A stretch of DNA of 64,000 nucleotides. Source: Frankineae bacterium MT45. GTDB taxonomy: Bacteria > Actinomycetota > Actinomycetes > Mycobacteriales > Jatrophihabitantaceae. A program made the translations under genes and the position numbers. This document shows, piece after piece, positions 51,846 through 59,962 of this stretch. The stretch lies in NCBI GenBank assembly GCA_900100325.1, contig LT629697.1, positions 4,027,423 to 4,091,422 on the forward strand. The letters are read 5' to 3'. Within the stretch, counting starts at the first letter, position 1, and each line of letters starts with the position of its first letter. The notes below the pieces were generated by a model that saw nothing but the letters and a program-made list of their open reading frames with translations, searched no databases and was not told the DNA's origin.

Positions 51846-51917
51846 CAGAGCAGGCACCCCGTAGAGCCGAATCACTCGGCCCTGGTACCGAAACCGGTAC
51901 CTGGGATGCCTGCTCTG
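51846..51917 (-). other. three-way-junction hairpin element after sucD
   Basis: Outer arms 51846-51860 and 51903-51917 pair over 15 positions with one mismatch. Inside are two separate hairpins: GCCGA-N5-TCGGC (51866-51880) and GGTACCG-AAAC-CGGTACC (51884-51901). It lies 21 bases downstream of the sucD stop and 63 bases before the next gene. It may be a terminator, an RNA processing site or a structured non-coding RNA; no T-run follows. Confidence 0.7.
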
Positions 51918-51938
51918 TTGCAGAGAAGAGCTGAGCTA

Positions 51939-52814
51939 CTAGCCGATGAGCTCGCGCATGAGTCGGGCCGTCTCGCTCGGGGTCTTGCCGACGCGGACAC
52001 CGGCGGCCTCGAGGGCCTCCTTCTTGCCCTGGGCCGTACCGGCACCATCGGAGACGATCGCACCGGCGTGACCCATCGTCTTCCCCTCCGGCGCGGTGAA
52101 GCCCGCGACGTAGCCGACGACCGGCTTGGTGACGTTCGCCTTGATGAAGGCCGCCGCCCGCTCCTCGGCGTCGCCGCCGATCTCACCGATCATCACGATG
52201 GCCTCGGTCTCCGGGTCGTCCTGGAACGCCTGCAGGCAGTCGATGTGGGTGGTGCCGATGACCGGGTCGCCGCCGATGCCGACCGCGGTCGAGAAGCCGA
52301 TGTCACGCAGCTCGTACATCATCTGGTACGTCAGGGTGCCCGACTTGGAGACCAGGCCGATCTTGCCCGGGCCGGTGATGTCGGCCGGGATGATGCCGGC
52401 GTTGGACTTGCCGGGGCTGATCAGGCCGGGGCAGTTCGGGCCGATGATCCGGGTGTTCTTGCCCTGGTTGTACGACCAGAAGTACGTCGAGTCGTGGACC
52501 GGGACGCCCTCGGTGATCACTACGGCGAGGCCGATGGAGGCGTCGATGGCCTCGATGACGGCGTCCTTGGTGAACGGCGGCGGCACGAAGAGCACCGACA
52601 CGTCGGCACCGGTCTCGGCGATCGCCTCGGCGACCGTGCCGAAGACGGGCAGGGTGGCCGAGTCGAAGTCGACCTTGGTGCCGGCCTTGCGGGCGTTGAC
52701 GCCGCCGACGACCTGAGTGCCGGAGGCGAGCATACGGGCGGTGTGCTTCATGCCCTCGCCGCCGGTCATGCCCTGGACGATGACCTTCGAGTTCTCGTTA
52801 AGGAAGATAGACAT
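51939..52814 (-). CDS. sucD: succinate-CoA ligase alpha subunit
   Basis: A 291-residue CoA-binding subunit of succinyl-CoA synthetase. CoA domain [17 protein letters not shown] at the start, the Glu/His region [14 protein letters not shown] with the phosphorylated catalytic His (near residue 245), and [11 protein letters not shown]. Produces ATP or GTP from succinyl-CoA in the TCA cycle. The ATG is 4 bases after the sucC stop; the pair is coupled. Confidence 0.97.
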   Translation of the reverse strand: MSIFLNENSKVIVQGMTGGEGMKHTARMLASGTQVVGGVNARKAGTKVDFDSATLPVFGTVAEAIAETGADVSVLFVPPPFTKDAVIEAIDASIGLAVVITEGVPVHDSTYFWSYNQGKNTRIIGPNCPGLISPGKSNAGIIPADITGPGKIGLVSKSGTLTYQMMYELRDIGFSTAVGIGGDPVIGTTHIDCLQAFQDDPETEAIVMIGEIGGDAEERAAAFIKANVTKPVVGYVAGFTAPEGKTMGHAGAIVSDGAGTAQGKKEALEAAGVRVGKTPSETARLMRELIG

Positions 52815-52818
52815 CTAC

Positions 52819-54003
52819 TCAGGCTCCCGCGTTTGCAAGTTCGGCCGCTTTTGCTGCGCCGTCGTCCATAGTGGTCGCCAGCGTCACCAGCGGGTGCGCG
52901 GCGTCATTGAGAATCTGCCGTCCAAGCTCGACGTTGTTGCCGTCGAGTCGTACGACCAGGGGCTTGGTGGCCGAGTCGCCGAGAATGCCGAGCGCCGCGA
53001 CGATGCCGTTGGCCACCGCGTCACAGGCGGTGATTCCGCCGAAGACGTTCACGAAGACGCTACGGACGTCCGGGTCGGAGAGGATGATCTCCAGCCCGTT
53101 GGCCATCACCTCGGCTGAGGCGCCGCCACCGATGTCGAGGAAGTTGGCCGGCTTGACGTTGCCATGGTTCTCACCTGCGTAGGCGACGACGTCCAGCGTC
53201 GACATGACCAGGCCGGCGCCGTTACCGATGATGCCGACCTCACCCTCGAGCTTCACGTAGTTGAGGTGCTTCTCCTTGGCACGCTGCTCCAGCGGGTCGG
53301 TCGCCTCGAGGTCGATGAGGTCCTCGTTGGCGGCCTGCCGGAAGTTGGCGTTGTCGTCCAGGGTCACCTTGCCGTCGAGGGCCTTGACCTCGCTCGGGCC
53401 ACCGTCGGCACCCTTGACCAGGGCGAGCGGGTTGACCTCGACGAGGGTCGCGTCGGAGCCGATGAAGGCGTCCCACAGCTTGACCAGTACCTCAGCCACC
53501 TGCTCGGCGACCGAGTCGGGGAACTTGCCGGCGGCCGCGATCTCGCGCGCCTTGGCCAGGTCGACACCGGTGCGTGCGTCGACCGGGACCTTGGCCAGCG
53601 CGTCCGGGCGCTCCACCGCGAGCTGTTCGATCTCCATGCCGCCCTCGTAGGAGGCCATCGCCAGGAAGGTGCGGTTCGAGCGGTCCAGCAGGTAGGAGAC
53701 GTAGTACTCCTCCTCGATCTGGGCACCCGGGTCGACGAGCACCTTGTGCACCGTCAGGCCCTTGATGTCCATGCCGAGGATCTCGCCGGCCAGCGTCTCG
53801 GCGTCAGCGGGGGACTTGGCGACCTTCACACCGCCGGCCTTGCCGCGACCACCGATCTTGACCTGGGCCTTGACGACCGTGACGCCACCGATGCGCTCAG
53901 CGGCGGCCTTGGCCTCCGCGGGCGTCGAGGCGACCTCGCCCAAGCCCACCGGGACTCCGTACTTCTGAAATAGCTGCTTGGCTTGGTACTCGAACAGATC
54001 CAC
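52819..54003 (-). CDS. sucC: ADP-forming succinate-CoA ligase beta subunit
   Basis: A 394-residue ATP-grasp subunit. It has the N-terminal [13 protein letters not shown], the ATP-grasp domain with [23 protein letters not shown] near residue 199, and the ligase_CoA region [11 protein letters not shown] and [21 protein letters not shown] start. Works with sucD to make ATP and succinate, feeding sdh. 102 bp separate it from the B12-binding protein gene upstream. Confidence 0.97.
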   Translation of the reverse strand: MDLFEYQAKQLFQKYGVPVGLGEVASTPAEAKAAAERIGGVTVVKAQVKIGGRGKAGGVKVAKSPADAETLAGEILGMDIKGLTVHKVLVDPGAQIEEEYYVSYLLDRSNRTFLAMASYEGGMEIEQLAVERPDALAKVPVDARTGVDLAKAREIAAAGKFPDSVAEQVAEVLVKLWDAFIGSDATLVEVNPLALVKGADGGPSEVKALDGKVTLDDNANFRQAANEDLIDLEATDPLEQRAKEKHLNYVKLEGEVGIIGNGAGLVMSTLDVVAYAGENHGNVKPANFLDIGGGASAEVMANGLEIILSDPDVRSVFVNVFGGITACDAVANGIVAALGILGDSATKPLVVRLDGNNVELGRQILNDAAHPLVTLATTMDDGAAKAAELANAGA

Positions 54004-54105
54004 GCTGGTTGTTGTCCGTTCTACGCAAAGTTAATGATGGGTAGGAATGCTGGGTGTCGGTTCGGTGGGCAGCGAGTGCGTCCGCACGCGAAAAACTACG
54101 CCAGA

Positions 54106-54543
54106 CTAAGCCTGAATCACCTCGGGCGACGCGTTCCTGAGACCGGTCTCACCCAACGGACCCACGTTCTCGGCCACCCAGCGAACCACCTCCTCCGTCG
54201 TGGTACCGGGGGTGAATATCTTGGCGACGCCCAGGTCGTTGAGGGGTGCGATGTCCTCGCTCGGGATGATCCCGCCGCCGAAGACCACGACGTCATCCAG
54301 CTCATTGGCCCGGATCAACTCCATAATTCGGGCAAATAGGGTCAGGTGGGCGCCGGAGAGGATGGAGACGCCGAGCGCGTCAGCGTCCTCGTGCAGCACC
54401 GTCTGCACGATCTGCTCCGGGGTCTGATGCAGCCCGGTGTAGATGACCTCGACCCCGGCGTCCCGCAGCGCACGGGCGATCACCTTGGCGCCACGGTCGT
54501 GGCCGTCCAGACCCGGTTTCGCGACAACAATTCTTAGTCGCAC
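54106..54543 (-). CDS. icmB: stand-alone cobalamin-binding protein (mutase small subunit)
   Basis: A 145-residue single B12-binding domain with the DxHxxG motif ([10 protein letters not shown], His near residue 15), the SILSGAH segment and GGGIIP. This is the size of the isobutyryl-CoA or methylmalonyl-CoA mutase small subunit, and its place beside sucCD recalls Streptomyces icmB. The large catalytic subunit is not in the window, so isobutyryl- versus other acyl-CoA mutase cannot be decided. GTG start with GGGAG 5 bases upstream. Confidence 0.8.
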   Translation of the reverse strand: MRLRIVVAKPGLDGHDRGAKVIARALRDAGVEVIYTGLHQTPEQIVQTVLHEDADALGVSILSGAHLTLFARIMELIRANELDDVVVFGGGIIPSEDIAPLNDLGVAKIFTPGTTTEEVVRWVAENVGPLGETGLRNASPEVIQA

Positions 54544-54826
54544 GCAGGCTCCCTATGTCTCGTCATCTCGACATCCAGTCGGCGTCGCTCCAGGCGTGAG
54601 CGGGGCGGCCTTGCGCGTATCACCCGACCCGGCACGACCTCTGCTCTGTCACTACAGCTCCAGGCTAGGCCGATATTCTCAAAATTGAACTAGTTGAGAG
54701 CGCGAAGAGCTGCACTTTTGGCATAGATTGACGATTCGTATCGCCGAACGGTGGGCAGCATCAGCCAGACCGATCGGTCGAATTCGAGCGTGTATGCGAC
54801 CACCTGGTGGTCGACAGGAGGACTCT

Positions 54827-54874
54827 GTGACAGGAGTGGAGGTGAGCGCCGTGTACGAAGGCCGACGAGCGTGA
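54827..54874 (+). CDS. 15-codon leader ORF coupled to lipase gene
   Basis: GTG start preceded by a perfect AGGAGG (54816-54821), 5 bases away, encoding MTGVEVSAVYEGRRA. Its TGA overlaps the lipase ATG by one base (TGATG), so ribosomes finishing it could reinitiate there. The lipase ATG itself has no good ribosome site. It is either a real coupled micro-ORF or a leader for translational control; peptide function unknown. Confidence 0.55.
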   Translation: MTGVEVSAVYEGRRA

Positions 54875-55944
54875 TGGTCGGCGAGCTGTGGCGCGCGCCT
54901 TACCGCCTGACCCGCTGCACGATCCGCGGTGCCGCACGGACCACCGTCGAGGTAGCCACCGTCGCCGGAGATGTGGTGCGGGCCGGTTCGAAGGAGGCCG
55001 CGACTGCGGCGGCCCACGTCATCCTGTATCCGGCCGGCCTGCTCTCAGAGGCCGACCGCACCGTTGATCCGCGGTTCCGCATCGACAACCTGACACCGGT
55101 CACCCGCGGGCTCATCCTCAGCGACATCGAGGCGCACGGGACGCCGATCGTGCTGGTGCACGGATTGGTCGACAATCGTTCGGCATTTGCGGTACTTCGA
55201 CGGGCGCTGCGGCGCCGCGGTTTCGGCCGGATCAGTACCGTGAACTACTCGCCCTTGACGGCCGACGTGCCGAGTGCCGCCGCTCGGCTCGGGCGTCACA
55301 TCGAGCGAATCTGTGCGCAGAGCGGCTACGAGAAGGTGCACGTCGTGGGGCACAGCCTCGGTGGCGTGATCGCCCGGTACTACGTGCAGCGGCAGGGCGG
55401 CGACCGCCGGGTGGATACGTTGGTCACCCTCGGGTCACCGCACCTCGGCTCGAACCTGGCCCGGCTCTTCCCGTTCTTCGTCGCCCGGCAGCTGCACCCC
55501 GATTCGCGGGTTATCCGGGAGTTGGCGCGCCCGGCCCGCTGTAGCAGCCGTTTCGTAGCCATCTGGAGTGACTTCGACGAGGCGATCATCCCGGCGGCGA
55601 ACGCCCGCCTGGATCACCCGGATCTCAACGCGGTCAACATTCGTGTGCACGGGGTCGGGCATCTGGCCCTGCTGGTCGACTACGACGCGGTCCGGTCGGT
55701 CATCGAGATCCTCTCGGCCCGGGGCGCGATCGAGCCGAGTTGGGAGCGACGGCGGGCCACCGCCCCCCATCCAGCCTTCGGCGGAGCGCATGACCGGCGC
55801 CGCCGACGTGGCCTCGGCGCCCCGGCCTTCTCCGAGCACGTCGAGGACGAGCAGGCGCCGGAGACCGACGAGGCCACCACGCTGGACGAGGCCGAGATCC
55901 TCGCCGAAGCGGCCTGGGCTATCGGCGGACCCCTCGAGTTCTGA
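54874..55944 (+). CDS. alpha/beta-fold lipase/acyltransferase-like hydrolase
   Basis: A 356-residue alpha/beta hydrolase related to triacylglycerol lipases and PGAP1. It has an oxyanion segment IVLVHGLVDN (near residue 91), the nucleophile elbow GHSLGG (Ser near 155), a probable acid in SDFDEAI, and the catalytic His in GVGHLALL (near 262). No signal peptide is obvious, and the last 70 residues are polar and acidic. The ATG at 54874 overlaps the stop of a tiny leader ORF. Substrate unknown, probably an ester lipid. Confidence 0.85.
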   Translation: MVGELWRAPYRLTRCTIRGAARTTVEVATVAGDVVRAGSKEAATAAAHVILYPAGLLSEADRTVDPRFRIDNLTPVTRGLILSDIEAHGTPIVLVHGLVDNRSAFAVLRRALRRRGFGRISTVNYSPLTADVPSAAARLGRHIERICAQSGYEKVHVVGHSLGGVIARYYVQRQGGDRRVDTLVTLGSPHLGSNLARLFPFFVARQLHPDSRVIRELARPARCSSRFVAIWSDFDEAIIPAANARLDHPDLNAVNIRVHGVGHLALLVDYDAVRSVIEILSARGAIEPSWERRRATAPHPAFGGAHDRRRRRGLGAPAFSEHVEDEQAPETDEATTLDEAEILAEAAWAIGGPLEF

Positions 55945-56028
55945 ACCTTGACCGCGCCACTGCCGAGCAGCCACCAGCGCGGCAGCGCGGCGAGTGGCCA
56001 ACCGCGCGACAGCGCGCCGCTCGACAGC

Positions 56029-56559
56029 GTGAGCATCGTCCAACTACTCCGCTCCCCCGTCCATCGCTATGTCGGCCGACCCGCGGACGGACCGGTCGAG
56101 GGCGGTGGTGACGAACTCGTGGAGTCGATCACGCTTCGCGCCGGGCTGGGAATCGTCGGCGACCGCTACTTCGGCGTGGCCGCCCATCGCGACGCCGCGG
56201 TGACGATCATGACGCTGGACGCACTGCTACCGCTGGCCGCCTTGGTTGCCCTGGCCGAAGAGGCGCCGGCCCGTGGCGCGGTCGGCCTCACCCAGACGCG
56301 GCGCAATATTCTGCTGGACGGAATCGACATCGACGCCTCAATCGGCGGGATCCTCACCCTCGACAGCGGGTCCGGCCCGGTGCGGTTCAAGCTCAACCGC
56401 GCTGCCAATCCATGCCGCTGGATGGACACCGAAATCGCGCCCGGCTCCTGGAAAGCGCTGCGCGGTAAGGGCGGAGCGCGCTGCACCCCGCTGGACGACG
56501 GGGAGTTGCGACTTGGGCCTGTGCGTGGCTGGATCGAGCCAGCCACGCACAGGACTTGA
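56029..56559 (+). CDS. MOSC-domain protein
   Basis: About 176 residues forming one MOSC beta-barrel: RLGIVGDRYFG-like (AGLGIVGDRYF near residue 42), NILLDGIDI, and the conserved Cys in NPCRWMD (near 126), the likely sulfur-carrier residue. MOSC proteins handle sulfur transfer or molybdenum cofactor ligands. The frame opens at a TTG at 55948, 4 bases after the lipase stop, but the first 27 residues are low-complexity; the GTG at 56029 begins the domain. Start uncertain. Confidence 0.8.
   Translation: MSIVQLLRSPVHRYVGRPADGPVEGGGDELVESITLRAGLGIVGDRYFGVAAHRDAAVTIMTLDALLPLAALVALAEEAPARGAVGLTQTRRNILLDGIDIDASIGGILTLDSGSGPVRFKLNRAANPCRWMDTEIAPGSWKALRGKGGARCTPLDDGELRLGPVRGWIEPATHRT
56518..56553 (+). 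terminator. perfect hairpin at 3' end of MOSC gene
   Basis: CCTGTGCGTGGCTGG and its exact complement (56518-56532, 56539-56553) with a 6-base loop. The arms lie within the last codons of the MOSC gene, so the coding end doubles as a stem. Likely transcription terminator before the convergent HNH gene. Confidence 0.8.
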
Positions 56560-56606
56560 GCCGACGAAGAATCGTGTGTGAATCGCTTAGAAAATAGGAT
56601 GATTTC

Positions 56607-56620
56607 CTAGCCTAGGCTAG
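56607..56620. repeat. 14-bp palindrome at HNH gene stop
   Basis: CTAGCCTAGGCTAG is a perfect palindrome overlapping the TAG stop of the HNH gene. It lies in an A/T-richer 60-bp patch. Purpose unknown; could aid termination. Confidence 0.6.
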
Positions 56621-58254
56621 AACGGTGGCGGATCGTCTCGACTGATCCGCTTCGCATGTTTCGGACCGCCGTCGATCCACGTCTCACTTGACCGGAGACC
56701 CTTGACCCGCGGTTCGCTGGGCCAGTCGCCATTCGCTCGCGCTTCGGTTGACCGAACGCCATCGACTCGCGGTTCGTCGATCCGGCCAGTGACCACCACT
56801 CCCTCGTTTTTGGGGTCGGTGAGTGGGGGTGTGTGGTTGCGGTAGGTGTGGCCGGTGGGGGATGTCCATTGGTAGTGGGTGCCGGTGTCGTCGCGGATGG
56901 TGGTGGTGTGCCATCGGGTCTGGTGTTTGAGGCGGTGGTGGCGGCGGCATTTCGGGTCAAGGTTCTCTGGGCTGGTCGGTCCGTTCGGGTAGGGGACGCG
57001 GTGGTCGAGGTCAGCGTCGGCCGCGGGGACGGCGCAGGTCGGGAAGGAGCAGACCTGGTCCCTAGCGAGGACGAAGTCGGTGAGGTCCTGGGGTGGGGTG
57101 TAGCGGGTCCGGCCGTAGTCCAGCAACCCCCCGGTGTGGGGGTCGGTGATCAGCCGCCGCCAGGTCCCGGTCGGGTCGGCGGCGACCCGCCGGGCGACCG
57201 CAGCTGGCACCGGTCCGTGCCCGGCAAGCTCACCGGGTAGGTCATCCAGGCCGAGCAGGGTGGTCAGGGCGACGGTGACCTGCACGCCTGGGCGCTGACC
57301 GTGGCGGGTCGGGACCTTCCCTGGGGTGGTCAGGGCATCGAGGAAGATCTGGGTGAACGCGTCGGCGCGGCGCTGATCGGCCGACCGCGGATCGTCCCCG
57401 CTCCGGTGGGCGGCAAGGGTGCGGACCGCGGTGATCACCGCGGCGGCGTCCTCCGCCGGCAGCAGCGCCCAGATCTCAGCCATCCCGTCCGGTCTCGGGG
57501 TGTGCTCCACCGTCCGCTTCGCCACCACCTCCCGGTGTTGCTGCTCGGCGGTGACGTGGTTGTGGGTGAGGACCGCGCGTCGCACCGACCGGGCGAACAG
57601 TTGCGGGGTCTGCTCCACCACCCGGGGCAGTACCGCGTCCTCGATGCGGGCCAGCACGCTTGGGTCCTCCACCCCGACCGTCTCCCGGGCCAGCACGCTG
57701 GCGTGCTCGCCGGTGATCACCCCACGTTGTAGTAGCCCCATCGTCGTGGGGAGTTTCCGGACCAGCTGCTCAGCGTGGGACAGTTCAAACGCCGCGACCC
57801 GTGGGGAGAGCATCAACGCCGTCGACACCTCCGCGTTCGCGCACTCCCCACCCAACTCAACACTCAGCCCGTCGTCGGTGACCCGCTCCACCACCACCGC
57901 CAACACACCGGTGGTCGCGGCGTGCACCGCCGCGGTGTGACGGCGTAAGGCGGTCAGCAGATCCACCCGACCCGCCGCTGACAACCCCCGCGGGTCCAGC
58001 GCACTCAGCAACGGCAGGTCACCCGGCTCCGGGTCCGACCCCGCGAAATGCTGCGCGAACACCCCCGGCGCGGCCAACACATCCAGAACTGTCAGAGGCT
58101 GATGCGACACTGCCGAAGCGAACGACTCATCCTCAAGCAGACCCGCGACGCTCTCCGCACAGAACGGCTCACCCAGGTGGACCGCGCCCAACTCTTCCGC
58201 TGGCGCAGGACCATCCTGCGAGCCGTCCCAAGGGTCGAGCGAGTCACCGTGCAT
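56617..58254 (-). CDS. DUF222/HNH endonuclease domain protein
   Basis: A 545-residue member of the actinobacterial 13E12-repeat family. The N-terminal DUF222 region (about 60-330) is mainly helical. The HNH motif (DLDHRVPYPNG, then NLDPKCRRHHRLKH; about 385-450) is intact with zinc-binding Cys in CSFPTC. The last 60 residues hold an imperfect 20-residue duplication. The family is multicopy and sometimes mobile; function is unproven. It has a consensus promoter overlapping the start. Confidence 0.88.
   Translation of the reverse strand: MHGDSLDPWDGSQDGPAPAEELGAVHLGEPFCAESVAGLLEDESFASAVSHQPLTVLDVLAAPGVFAQHFAGSDPEPGDLPLLSALDPRGLSAAGRVDLLTALRRHTAAVHAATTGVLAVVVERVTDDGLSVELGGECANAEVSTALMLSPRVAAFELSHAEQLVRKLPTTMGLLQRGVITGEHASVLARETVGVEDPSVLARIEDAVLPRVVEQTPQLFARSVRRAVLTHNHVTAEQQHREVVAKRTVEHTPRPDGMAEIWALLPAEDAAAVITAVRTLAAHRSGDDPRSADQRRADAFTQIFLDALTTPGKVPTRHGQRPGVQVTVALTTLLGLDDLPGELAGHGPVPAAVARRVAADPTGTWRRLITDPHTGGLLDYGRTRYTPPQDLTDFVLARDQVCSFPTCAVPAADADLDHRVPYPNGPTSPENLDPKCRRHHRLKHQTRWHTTTIRDDTGTHYQWTSPTGHTYRNHTPPLTDPKNEGVVVTGRIDEPRVDGVRSTEARANGDWPSEPRVKGLRSSETWIDGGPKHAKRISRDDPPPF
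56650..56785 (-). repeat. imperfect 60-bp duplication in HNH C-terminus
   Basis: Two copies of a 20-residue unit (EPRVDGVRSTEARANGDWPS and a diverged copy beginning EPRVKGLRSS) end the HNH protein. The encoding DNA is repetitive (CGACTCGCGGTTCG-like units). Confidence 0.6.
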
Positions 58255-58289
58255 TCTCTAATCATACATACGTTCGATAGCTTGGTCAA
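58255..58289 (-). promoter_or_regulatory. consensus leaderless promoter of HNH gene
   Basis: On the minus strand, TTGACC (58284-58289), a 17-base spacer, and TATGAT (58261-58266) end 6 bases before the ATG at 58254. The predicted start point is the A of ATG, so the message has no leader. Strongest sigma-A-like promoter seen in the window. Confidence 0.8.
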
Positions 58290-58435
58290 AGAGAATCCGC
58301 CGGAAAACATTGGCAATCTCAACAGCAACGGTCCCGCGAACCACCGCGCTGCTGGCGGTGGGCCCCAGACAGGAACCGCGAAAATGAGTCAGGGCAACCA
58401 CGGCCGGGCGCGTGACCACTACATGACGCGGTGAG

Positions 58436-59905
58436 CTAGACGAGCGGGCGATCGGTCGGACGGATCGGCGACGGAAGGTCCGTGGCACCCTCAAGGAAGG
58501 CGTCGACCGCGGCCGCGCAGGCGCGCCCCTCGGCGATGGCCCAGACGATGAGACTCTGCCCCCGGCCGGCGTCTCCGGCCACGAATACCTTGGAAACATT
58601 GGTCGACCACGCGGCGTCACGCACCACATTGCCGCGGGCATCGAGTGAAACCCCCAGCGAGGAGAGCAGTCCGTCCGGCTCCGGGCCGGTGAAGCCCATG
58701 GCCAGGAAGACCAGGTCGGCCTCCAGGACGGTGTCGCTCCCCTCAACCCGCTCGAAGCTCATCCGGCCGTCGGTGAACTTCTGCACGACCTCGTGGAAGC
58801 GCAGCCCGGTCAGCGATCCGTCGGGGCCCTTCAGGAACTCCTCGGTGTTGACGCAGTAGAGCCGCTCGCCGCCCTCTTCGTGGGCCGAAGTCACCTTGTA
58901 ACTCAAGGGGAAAGTCGGCCACGGGTTGGCCTCGGGGCGACCGTCGACCGGCCGGTTCATGATCTCGAACTGGTGAATCGAGGTGGCACCCTGGCGGTGC
59001 GCGGTCCCGAGGCAGTCCGCTCCGGTATCGCCGCCGCCGATGATGACGACCCGCTTCCCCTTCGCGTTGATCGCGACCTCGTCGGCGGGGAGGTCGCCCT
59101 CCTGAGCCCGGTTGGCCAGCGGCAGGTACTCCATCGCCTGGTAGATGCCGACCGCATCCCGTCCGGTTACCGGAAGGTCGCGGCTGATGGTGGCACCGGT
59201 GGCGATGACCACGGCGTCGTAGGCTGCGTCGAGTTCCTCGACGGTGATGTCGACGCCGACGTTGACGTTGGTGCGGAACTGCGTCCCCTCGGCCCGCATC
59301 TGCTCCAAGCGGCGGTCGAGCTGGCGCTTCTCCATCTTGAACTCAGGAATGCCGTAGCGCAGCAGACCACCGATGCGGTCGGCCCGCTCCAGTACGACGA
59401 CGCTGTGCCCGGCCCGGGTGAGCTGCTGGGCGGCGGCCAGACCGGCCGGCCCTGAGCCGATGACGGCCACCGACTTGCCGGTCTGCTTGGAGGCCAGCAC
59501 CGGCTCGACAAGGCCGGTCTCCCAGGCGCGGTCGATGATGCTGACCTCGATCTGCTTGATGGCCACCGGGTCCTGGTTGATGCCCAGCACGCAGGCACCC
59601 TCGCAGGGCGCCGGGCAGAGACGTCCAGTGAATTCCGGGAAGTTGTTGGTCGCGTGCAGCCGATCGATGGCCGCCTGCCACTGATCCCGGTACACCAGGT
59701 CGTTCCAGTCCGGAATGATGTTGCCGAGCGGGCAGCCGTTGTTGCAGAACGGGATGCCACAGTCCATGCAGCGACTGGCCTGGTTCTTCAGGGACTGCGC
59801 GGGAAAGTCTTCGTAGACCTCTTTCCAGTCCAGCAGGCGTACCGGCACCGGGCGACGCGGAGGCGTCTCTCGTCCGTGCTCCAAGAATCCAGTGGGCTTA
59901 CCCAT
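58436..59905 (-). CDS. gltD: glutamate synthase small subunit
   Basis: A 489-residue NADPH-oxidising subunit of GOGAT. The N-terminal Cys-rich [4Fe-4S] region (CMDCGIPFCNNGCP, then CPAPCEGAC) is followed by FAD (IGSGPAGLAAA) and NADPH (IIGGGDTGADC) domains. I prefer the ATG at 59905 (GGAG 6 bases upstream) over one five codons earlier. Transcribed with gltB, which is 57 bases upstream. Confidence 0.96.
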   Translation of the reverse strand: MGKPTGFLEHGRETPPRRPVPVRLLDWKEVYEDFPAQSLKNQASRCMDCGIPFCNNGCPLGNIIPDWNDLVYRDQWQAAIDRLHATNNFPEFTGRLCPAPCEGACVLGINQDPVAIKQIEVSIIDRAWETGLVEPVLASKQTGKSVAVIGSGPAGLAAAQQLTRAGHSVVVLERADRIGGLLRYGIPEFKMEKRQLDRRLEQMRAEGTQFRTNVNVGVDITVEELDAAYDAVVIATGATISRDLPVTGRDAVGIYQAMEYLPLANRAQEGDLPADEVAINAKGKRVVIIGGGDTGADCLGTAHRQGATSIHQFEIMNRPVDGRPEANPWPTFPLSYKVTSAHEEGGERLYCVNTEEFLKGPDGSLTGLRFHEVVQKFTDGRMSFERVEGSDTVLEADLVFLAMGFTGPEPDGLLSSLGVSLDARGNVVRDAAWSTNVSKVFVAGDAGRGQSLIVWAIAEGRACAAAVDAFLEGATDLPSPIRPTDRPLV

Positions 59906-59962
59906 GGCGGGCTCCTTCAATGCTCAGCAAAAGGTCAGGAAAACTCAGGGGGTTTCAGGCGA

